This document shows positions 6,153 to 11,011 of a stretch of 11,011 nt of DNA, piece by piece (the stretch's first letter is position 1; the number at the start of each line of letters is the position of its first letter). The notes under the pieces are model-generated. The model had not been told where the DNA came from. It worked only from the letters and a program-made list of their open reading frames with translations, and ran no database searches. Source of the stretch: an uncultured Spirochaetia bacterium. Its GTDB lineage: Bacteria; Spirochaetota; UBA4802; JAGODF01. The position numbers were made by a program, and so were the translations under genes. The stretch is from the NCBI GenBank assembly GCA_937967705.1, contig CALCJG010000310.1, positions 1 through 11,011 on the forward strand, written 5' to 3'.

Positions 6153-7334
6153 TCATCTCCGTCGAAACCCCGCCAGGCCTTTCAGCCCCCTGAGGAGACG
6201 GCCCGGGGCGCTCTTCTTTCCCTTCCATATGGCCCCGTAGAGCGCTTCATGATCCCGGGGCGGCACGGTCTCAGGAGTTCTCTTTTCCAGCCGGAGGGCC
6301 TTCCGCGAACATGTGGTCACACAGAGACCGCATCCTATGCAGCGCACCTCCTCCAGGACCGCCTTTTTATCGACCACAGCGAGGGCATCCATCTGACAGC
6401 GTTTTACGCATCGCCCGCAGCCGTTGCAGAGCCCGGCATCCACCTGGACCCGGTAATTGGAGGCCACGTAATCCGAAGGCCGGGGAACGGCGGCAAAGAC
6501 CTCCATGATGCCGCAGCAACATTTGCAGCAGGCACAGATGAACTCCGGCTCCCGCATGTTGGAGGGCTGAAGGACCAGGCCGTCCTTTTCGCAGAGATCC
6601 AGAAGGCTCAGAGCCTCCGGGAGGCTTATGCCCCGGGCCCAGCCATGGCGCGAGTACTGATCGTAGCTGTCATTCAGCACGAAACAGACCTCCCGGGCAT
6701 CGGTCACGCGGCAGGGTTCCCCGAGCTGATCCCGCCCTTTTTTGCAGATGCAGGGGGCTACGCCGATTCTCCCCCCTGCCTGTTCCAGGATACTGCGTAT
6801 CTCGTCGTAGGTGGCCACGCCGTGCTCCGGCGTGACGCTCTTTTCCACCGGTATCACCCGGAACTGGGGCCGGGCCGTGGTCAGGTACTCCAGGGCGTAC
6901 CCTGAGAGAAAGTATTCCCGGGTGTCCAGGTACATCCCCGGCGTGAGACGGGACACCTGCATCTCGTACATACCGATCACGAAGGGGGCCAGGGCGTACT
7001 GCCGCTTTCCCTCCCGCTCCCTGGCCAGCACCGACCCGTGGCGCTCCATCCCGGCCAGGTGGCCCTCCACCTCCGGTACGGTAAAACCGCTGCGCACCGC
7101 CCGGGCGGCGATGGCCCCGGCCTCCTCGAAACGCCAGGTCATGCTGAGGGCGAGGCGCGCCTCATCGGGCCGGAAGAAGGCCGAGAGCAGACGTCTTTCC
7201 ACTCCCGTGGCGGTGGGCGGCAGGCCTACGGGCATGGAAGCCAGGTGCCGCCGCAGGGTCCTGTAGAGCCTGCGATGCCGCAGGAGTTCCCCCCATTTGC
7301 CGGCCAGTTTTTTAAGTCCCGTCATTCGAATCAT
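6153..7334 (-). CDS. winged-helix plus double [4Fe-4S] ferredoxin-type protein
   Basis: 393 residues, cytoplasmic. Residues about 43-118 resemble a winged helix (TGVERRLLSAFF ... FTVPEVEGHLAGMERHGSVLARE), running into YALAPFVIGMYEMQ. A middle region carries a Cys cluster (C195, C197, C208, C217) and then a dense cluster CACCKCCCG (267-275). The C-terminus has two classic ferredoxin motifs, CNGCGRCVKRC (303-313) and CIGCGLCVTTC (332-342), expected to hold two [4Fe-4S] clusters. This arrangement is known in anaerobes as an uncharacterised 4Fe-4S protein family; no catalytic reaction is established to my knowledge. Start ATG 7334 overlaps the upstream stop by 4 nt (ATGA). The basic tail (GRLLRGLKGLAGFRRR) is unusual. 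Confidence 0.88.
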   Translation of the reverse strand: MIRMTGLKKLAGKWGELLRHRRLYRTLRRHLASMPVGLPPTATGVERRLLSAFFRPDEARLALSMTWRFEEAGAIAARAVRSGFTVPEVEGHLAGMERHGSVLAREREGKRQYALAPFVIGMYEMQVSRLTPGMYLDTREYFLSGYALEYLTTARPQFRVIPVEKSVTPEHGVATYDEIRSILEQAGGRIGVAPCICKKGRDQLGEPCRVTDAREVCFVLNDSYDQYSRHGWARGISLPEALSLLDLCEKDGLVLQPSNMREPEFICACCKCCCGIMEVFAAVPRPSDYVASNYRVQVDAGLCNGCGRCVKRCQMDALAVVDKKAVLEEVRCIGCGLCVTTCSRKALRLEKRTPETVPPRDHEALYGAIWKGKKSAPGRLLRGLKGLAGFRRR

Positions 7335-7831
7335 TGACTATCCGCCTCCTGTTGCACGGAAACAGAGCCCCCGCGCCGTTTTCGAAAAAAGAGAAAGACC
7401 CCCGACAATCCCGCCCCCAGGGGCAGGGATATCCAGCCCACTCCGATCAGGCTCAGGGCCGCCAGCAGCAGGACGTCGGGAAACCCTGTGACCGGGTTCA
7501 TGGGCGGCCCTCCCAGGGAATCTTTGCATCCCCCCGTAAAGATGTAACAGAGATAATAGCCCACGATGGCGGAATAAAGGGTCGCAAAATGCGTAACCCC
7601 CACGGTGAGACACCCTGCCATAAGGGCCCGGGGATAGGTAAGCCGCCCCCTTTTTTCCAGAAGGAGCCTCCAGAAGAAGGCACCCGCAACAAAGGCCGAA
7701 CCCGACCCTGCCACGGGAAGGAAGCAATATCCTTCCCCGATGGCAGAAGAGAAAAGGAACAGGCCGAACATCCCTCCGGCGCCAAACGCAAGGGCCCCGT
7801 AAGCGAGGGAATGGCGCAGGGGATCGGTCAT
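7331..7831 (-). CDS. polytopic membrane protein of unknown function
   Basis: 166 residues with about four to five membrane segments (approx. 9-30, 36-58, 70-98, 117-150). A loop GGCKDSLGGPPMNPVTGFPD sits between the third and fourth; it contains one Cys and several Gly/Pro. The C-terminus is hydrophilic (RKRRGGSVSVQQEADSQ) and, by the positive-inside rule, cytoplasmic. No family recognised. The reading frame stays open to a GTG at 7858, but the ATG at 7831 overlaps the upstream stop as ATGA, so coupled translation from 7831 is preferred. Gene order places it between a lipoprotein and a cytoplasmic Fe-S protein. Confidence 0.8.
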   Translation of the reverse strand: MTDPLRHSLAYGALAFGAGGMFGLFLFSSAIGEGYCFLPVAGSGSAFVAGAFFWRLLLEKRGRLTYPRALMAGCLTVGVTHFATLYSAIVGYYLCYIFTGGCKDSLGGPPMNPVTGFPDVLLLAALSLIGVGWISLPLGAGLSGVFLFFRKRRGGSVSVQQEADSQ

Positions 7832-8259
7832 TGACGCAGCCTGGGCGAGTTGAACCACAAACCGGAAACCAGGTTCTTCTCCCCGAATTTAACAAAGACC
7901 ACTTTTACGCTCACACCCTCCTCCTTTTCAAAAGCCGCCTTGTACAGAACCACAGTATACTGATCTTTTTTAAAGACCCTGTCGAGCACCCGGGATTTGT
8001 AAGTCCCGATCTTTCCCAGTATCATCTCCCGGGTCTGCCTGAATACCTTTTCAGGGAGAGCGTTCTTCATAGCCTCGTCAAAATCCCGGGCGTAGAGGGC
8101 GTAATCCCCGTCGTTGAATCCCTTCAGGAGGGAGTCCGTAACGGGTTCCGCATAGGCCAGCACACTCTTCTGCTCATCCCCGGTAACCGGGATTTCCCGG
8201 GAACATCCTGCCAAGACAATTGACAAAAGCATCAGGGTCAAAGACAGTCCTCGCATCAT
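7828..8259 (-). CDS. DUF3887-like lipoprotein, first gene of the operon
   Basis: 143 residues. Signal peptide RGLSLTLMLLSIVLAGC with a canonical lipobox LAGC (C19). The mature part (about 45-140: SLLKGFNDGDYALYARDFDEAMKN ... GKIGTYKSRV ... YTVVLYKAAFEKEEGVSVKVVF) matches the small cystatin/NTF2-like alpha+beta fold annotated as DUF3887 in many bacteria. Two ATGs (8259, 8256) follow a GGAGG ribosome site; either fits. The stop overlaps the next ATG by 4 nt. A promoter with a dyad lies about 40 nt upstream. Confidence 0.85.
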   Translation of the reverse strand: MMRGLSLTLMLLSIVLAGCSREIPVTGDEQKSVLAYAEPVTDSLLKGFNDGDYALYARDFDEAMKNALPEKVFRQTREMILGKIGTYKSRVLDRVFKKDQYTVVLYKAAFEKEEGVSVKVVFVKFGEKNLVSGLWFNSPRLRQ

Positions 8260-8295
8260 GAGATAGCCTCCAAAATTCAGTTTTCTCTTCCGGAA

Positions 8296-8324
8296 ATAAT
8301 GCCCTGTCAGGACAGGAATGGCAA
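8296..8324 (-). promoter_or_regulatory. promoter of the five-gene operon with spacer dyad
   Basis: Minus strand TTGCCA (8324-8319), 17 nt, CATTAT (8301-8296). The spacer contains a perfect dyad CCTGTC-ag-GACAGG (8303-8316). A protein bound there would sit between -35 and -10 and block polymerase, or twist the spacer as MerR-type activators do (although those favour 19-20 nt spacers). The box matches are fair; the regulator is unknown. Confidence 0.55.
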
Positions 8325-8657
8325 CCTTTTTTCCCGGAAAAAGAATTTATCGACGAGGAAAGCGGAGGATGACTCAAAACGGCTGATATCTCCCTGAATG
8401 GGGGTCAGAGCCATCCCGGAAAAAACGTCTGAAGGAGCAACAGACCATATAGCATGTGGGGGGGTGATATCCATAAAATGGCTGGCCTGTTTCGGCCCCT
8501 GCGGGAGGCTGGCTGATCCCCGCGGACCGGGGCCACAAGTCCATCCCTGCCCTCCCTGCTTCCCAAAGCCGGGTTTAAAACGGGACCCATCTACAGACGC
8601 TGGAACATCAGCAAGGGACCACGGTCCTCAGGAGGTCCGGAGAGGATGAGTGTTTCA
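8325..8657. other. intergenic stretch without recognised gene
   Basis: No convincing coding region; an 83-codon plus-strand frame at 8398-8649 has no ribosome site and atypical composition. Several short dyads are present, including GGACC-ac-GGTCC (8616-8627) and GGAC/GTCC near 8524-8542, plus two copies of GGCTGGC (8480 and 8508). None adds up to a recognised RNA class. Confidence 0.45.
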
Positions 8658-8659
8658 TG

Positions 8660-8695
8660 AAAAAAAGATCGGGCCCTGTCGGGGGACAGGGCCCG
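8660..8695 (-). terminator. intrinsic terminator of the AraC-family gene
   Basis: 11-bp perfect stem CGGGCCCTGTC / GACAGGGCCCG (8670-8680 with 8685-8695) and a 4-nt loop, followed on the minus strand by GATC and seven T residues (8666-8660). It lies about 70 nt past the regulator's stop codon. A second small hairpin GACATTT/AAATGTC (8707-8727) precedes it. Confidence 0.85.
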
Positions 8696-8767
8696 TTTGG
8701 GGGAAAGACATTTTATGAAGAAATGTCCTTTATTGCTGAGGATATGGTACCGACACGTCAGTTTTTG

Positions 8768-10444
8768 TCAATCTTTTTTCCCTTCCCCCTCCTTCTTTTT
8801 GTATTCTGCCGGGGTCATCCCCATAATCTTTAAAAACGCCCGGTTGAAGGTGCGCAGGCTCTCAAAGCCCGTGGCAAAGGCGATGTCCACCACAGTGCTC
8901 TCGGTCTCCCTAAGCATGCGCGCGGCATCCCCGATCCTCAGCTCGCAGATGTAGTCCCCCAGCTTCTTCCGGGTATACTGCCGGAAGAGCTTTCCCAGAT
9001 TGTCGGGGTGCACGTCCACGGATGCCGCCAAGCCCTCCCGGGATATGTCCGAGAGATAGTTCTCATGAATGTAGGATATCACCCTCTCGATCTTCTCTTC
9101 CGTCCTTTCCGTCAGGGAGAGGGAGGAACGCCTCTTTTCCGACTCTTTTTCCTGCAGACGCTCGCCCAGCAGGGCATTCTCGATGACGAAGTCCTCCAGA
9201 CTACTGTTGAGGTCCTCCGTTTCATCCATGAGGCTCATGAAACGGAAGACGAGGACCAGCGCCGTTCCTGTATAGAGCATGGCCGCCGCATAGGGAAAGA
9301 TCATGATATCCCGGAATGAATAACCGAAGAGGATTACGTTGGAATCCATGAACTTCCCCAGATAGACCAGCCCGTCATGCAGGGCCCCGAGGATGACCAC
9401 GACCCCGAAAAAGCTAAAGATGCGGGCGTAGGGGCTCTTCTTGTGCAGCGCGACGAAATGACAGGAGAGATTGTAGAAACCTATACCGATCGTAAGAAGG
9501 ATTAGCATTATCGCCTGCACGATATCCCCGGGTCTGCCCCGCACGGAAAGCAGAAGACCCGTCATCAGAACCAGGTAACCCCAGAGGAGGATCTCCGTTT
9601 TCGGCCTCTGCAGCCGGTAGATGCGATGGAGGAAAATGGGATGCGCCACGTTGAGGGCCGCCCAGGAAAAACCGAGCACCCCCAGGCGCATCAGGCTGCC
9701 GCCGAAGAGATCCCAGTAACTGCAGAGCTCCAGGATAATGAAGAAGCCGAAGAAGAGCTGAAGACAGTAATAGAGGTACTCCTCCTCCCGGCGGGTGATG
9801 AAGAAGACCAGGAAGATTATGAAAAAGGGCACTCCCATGGCGATGATGATGTAGCCGGACTGAATCCTTAGGAGGTTCTGAAAAACCCGGTCCCGCTCCC
9901 ACTCCCCCAGGCCCGTCAGGGCCAGGGTGCCCAGCACCTCGCCGAAAACGTAATGCGACACCCGTATGGCGATGACGTTGCGCCCCCCCGGGCGGATCAG
10001 GCACCCCGGCACCAGATAATGCCGCGGATGGTTCCAGAGCGATTTCTCATCAGGAGGGAAGCCGCCCATCCCGCCGATTCGCTCCCCGTTAAAGTAGGTC
10101 TCATCGGCATTGGCGATCCGTCCCAGAATGAGCCCCATCGCCTCCACCCCCCTCATGCCCTCAGGAAGGACTACTTCTTTGCGGAGCCAGACCACACTGT
10201 AGGGTTTGCCGGTCTTTTTCAGGGCGTAGCCTGCAAAACTCCCGGGCAGCGGGATGCGATCCCATTGCGAATCATCCCATCCGGGAGAGGAAAACTCCCT
10301 CCGGTCCTCCATGGTTATCCGCCACTCTCCCGCCAGGGAGTGGTGGTCGGCAAAGGCTTTTTTATTCGTTTCGGCACTAAGTTGGGAGAGAGCAGAGAGG
10401 AGGAGCAAGGCGGCCATGACCGCCGCAGAGAGACTTCGCGTCAT
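8768..10444 (-). CDS. membrane-anchored AraC-family transcription regulator with extracytoplasmic sensor
   Basis: 558 residues from ATG 10444 (a GTG at 10462 is possible; GGGAG lies 9 nt before the ATG). In order: signal peptide (1-24); an exported beta-sandwich domain about 38-180 resembling the GH2 sugar-binding/galactose-binding fold (LAGEWRITMED ... GWDDSQWDRIPLPGSF ... VVWLRKEV ... NADETYFNGERIG ... GRNVIAIRV); about seven membrane segments (197-217, 223-243, 252-272, 285-302, 310-330, 341-362, 378-402) as in 7TMR-DISM receptors; a coiled coil (405-440); and an AraC domain with two HTH units (450-548), including GLAASVDVHPDNLGKLFRQY and the hallmark IAFATGFESLRTFNRAFLKIMGMTPAEYKK. It should bind an extracytoplasmic ligand, perhaps a carbohydrate, and regulate DNA while tethered. 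Target genes and ligand are unknown. Confidence 0.92.
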   Translation of the reverse strand: MTRSLSAAVMAALLLLSALSQLSAETNKKAFADHHSLAGEWRITMEDRREFSSPGWDDSQWDRIPLPGSFAGYALKKTGKPYSVVWLRKEVVLPEGMRGVEAMGLILGRIANADETYFNGERIGGMGGFPPDEKSLWNHPRHYLVPGCLIRPGGRNVIAIRVSHYVFGEVLGTLALTGLGEWERDRVFQNLLRIQSGYIIIAMGVPFFIIFLVFFITRREEEYLYYCLQLFFGFFIILELCSYWDLFGGSLMRLGVLGFSWAALNVAHPIFLHRIYRLQRPKTEILLWGYLVLMTGLLLSVRGRPGDIVQAIMLILLTIGIGFYNLSCHFVALHKKSPYARIFSFFGVVVILGALHDGLVYLGKFMDSNVILFGYSFRDIMIFPYAAAMLYTGTALVLVFRFMSLMDETEDLNSSLEDFVIENALLGERLQEKESEKRRSSLSLTERTEEKIERVISYIHENYLSDISREGLAASVDVHPDNLGKLFRQYTRKKLGDYICELRIGDAARMLRETESTVVDIAFATGFESLRTFNRAFLKIMGMTPAEYKKKEGEGKKD

Positions 10445-10472
10445 GATACTGATCTCCCTCACACTTGGAATT

Positions 10473-10518
10473 GATCCCGGGCGGCGCGAACACAGACTCC
10501 CGTTCCCGCCCGGGGATC
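10473..10518 (-). other. long GC-rich inverted repeat between thiolase and regulator genes
   Basis: GATCCCGGGCGG (10473-10484) pairs with CCGCCCGGGGATC (10506-10518) over 12 bp with one bulged G, around a 21-nt loop. There is no T run on either strand, so it is a poor Rho-independent terminator. It would lie in the 5' leader of the AraC-type gene, or at the 3' end of the thiolase message, and could stabilise or attenuate. Confidence 0.5.
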
Positions 10519-10539
10519 ACTTTCTCACAGAGGGATTCG

Positions 10540-11011
10540 TCAGTCAACCTTTTCCACGATAAGGGCGCCGGCATTGCCGAAGGCCCCGCAGAGTGAGGCC
10601 ATGCCGTACCTGGCATCGGCAAAATCCGTTTTCATCACGTTGAGGAGGGTCACGACGATGCGGGCCCCCGACTGCCCCAGGGGATGCCCCAGGGCTATGG
10701 CCCCGCCCCAGACGTTGACCCTGTCGAAGGGAGCGTTAGCCTTGTCGAGACCCAGCTCACGGATGCAGGCCAGGGACTGGCTGGCAAAGGCCTCGTTGAG
10801 TTCGATGGGTCCGATGTCGGCGGGGCTCAGCTTCGTGCGCGATAAAAGCTTCTTGATGGCGGGGATGGGTCCTATACCCATCACCGTGGGGTCACAGCCG
10901 GCCAGCGTCCCGGCGCTGTATTTATGGGTGTAGGAAAGTCCCAGCTCATCGGCCTTTTTTCGGCTCATAAGCATAACGGCACAGGCGCCCTGGGTAAGGG
11001 GTGATGCCGTG
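10540..11011 (-). CDS. thiolase (acetyl-CoA acyltransferase family), C-terminal part
   Basis: C-terminal 156 residues of a thiolase; the 5' end lies beyond the right edge. The frame is open to the boundary, starting T-A-S-P-L-T-Q-G-A-C-A-V-M-L-M-S, the usual thiolase ASPLTDGAAAVLLMS segment. Family marks follow: the NEAFASQSLACI segment, the catalytic-His motif GGAIALGHPLGQSGARI, and a terminal Cys block SLCGAFGNAGALIVEK. Thiolases interconvert acetyl-CoA plus acyl-CoA and 3-ketoacyl-CoA in fatty-acid oxidation or butanoate-type metabolism. The active-site Cys is present, but the usual C-x-G is C-G-A here. Direction of use in the cell cannot be told from this fragment. Confidence 0.93.
   Translation of the reverse strand, partial: TASPLTQGACAVMLMSRKKADELGLSYTHKYSAGTLAGCDPTVMGIGPIPAIKKLLSRTKLSPADIGPIELNEAFASQSLACIRELGLDKANAPFDRVNVWGGAIALGHPLGQSGARIVVTLLNVMKTDFADARYGMASLCGAFGNAGALIVEKVD

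Noticed and set aside
6157..6228. Upstream start at 6228 for the SH3b lipoprotein
   Set aside because: Would overlap the preceding gene by 76 nt and place a hydrophilic 29-residue extension before the signal peptide.
6249..6905. 218-codon plus-strand frame opposite the 4Fe-4S gene
   Set aside because: Antisense shadow; the minus-strand frame has ferredoxin motifs and operon coupling.
8460..8600. Cobalamin-type riboswitch suggested by GGGAAG and paired G/C blocks on the minus strand
   Set aside because: The conserved B12-box and surrounding consensus segments are not present in order.
8398..8649. 83-codon plus-strand frame in the gap before the AraC terminator
   Set aside because: Pro/Gly/Cys-rich without pattern, no ribosome site, not followed or preceded by a plus-strand gene.
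9414..10004. 196-codon minus-strand frame inside the AraC-type gene
   Set aside because: Shadow of the membrane domain in another frame; His/Pro/Gly-rich composition typical of GC-rich out-of-frame reading.

Overview
The window is moderately GC-rich chromosomal DNA, about half to 60 percent GC by eye, with dense, mostly bacterial-style gene packing. It probably comes from an anaerobic Desulfobacterota (deltaproteobacterial), possibly Syntrophales-like, organism. That guess rests on the arsR / small thioredoxin / permease cassette, a winged-helix 4Fe-4S protein, several lipoproteins and a thiolase. It is an inference; no phylogenetic marker gene is present. No insertion sequence, CRISPR array or phage module was found.

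Layout. At 1-1260, on the minus strand, lies a metalloid-type cassette: an ArsR repressor, a 77-residue CxxC thioredoxin and a truncated COG0701/ArsP-like permease. Near-identical dyads lie at the arsR promoter and again between arsR and the thioredoxin gene. A tRNA-Val(CAC) with a strong promoter follows at 1362-1435, then an 8-TM protein of unknown function and a cysteine-rich small lipoprotein on the plus strand. A bidirectional terminator at 2831-2869 separates these from a frameshifted AbrB-type antitoxin relic and a stand-alone C39-like cysteine peptidase, both minus. About 730 bases without a convincing gene follow; their last part (4423-4560) is rich in nested and competing inverted repeats. 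They lead to a single-TM protein on the plus strand at 4597-5136.

From 8259 down to 5129, on the minus strand, five genes appear to form one translationally coupled operon: DUF3887-like lipoprotein, polytopic membrane protein, winged-helix plus double 4Fe-4S protein, SH3b lipoprotein and a small exported protein. Every junction can be read as a short stop/start overlap or near-overlap. A TTGCCA-17-CATTAT promoter precedes it with a perfect dyad in its spacer. The products suggest an envelope-sensing module joined to a cytoplasmic redox protein, but its function is unknown.

The right end carries a membrane-tethered AraC-family regulator (exported GH2-like ligand domain, seven TM segments, coiled coil, AraC DNA-binding domain) ended by a strong terminator, and upstream of it the 3' end of a thiolase gene. 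The most noteworthy items are the transmembrane AraC regulator, the coupled five-gene operon, the duplicated ArsR operator and the structured region at 4423-4560.
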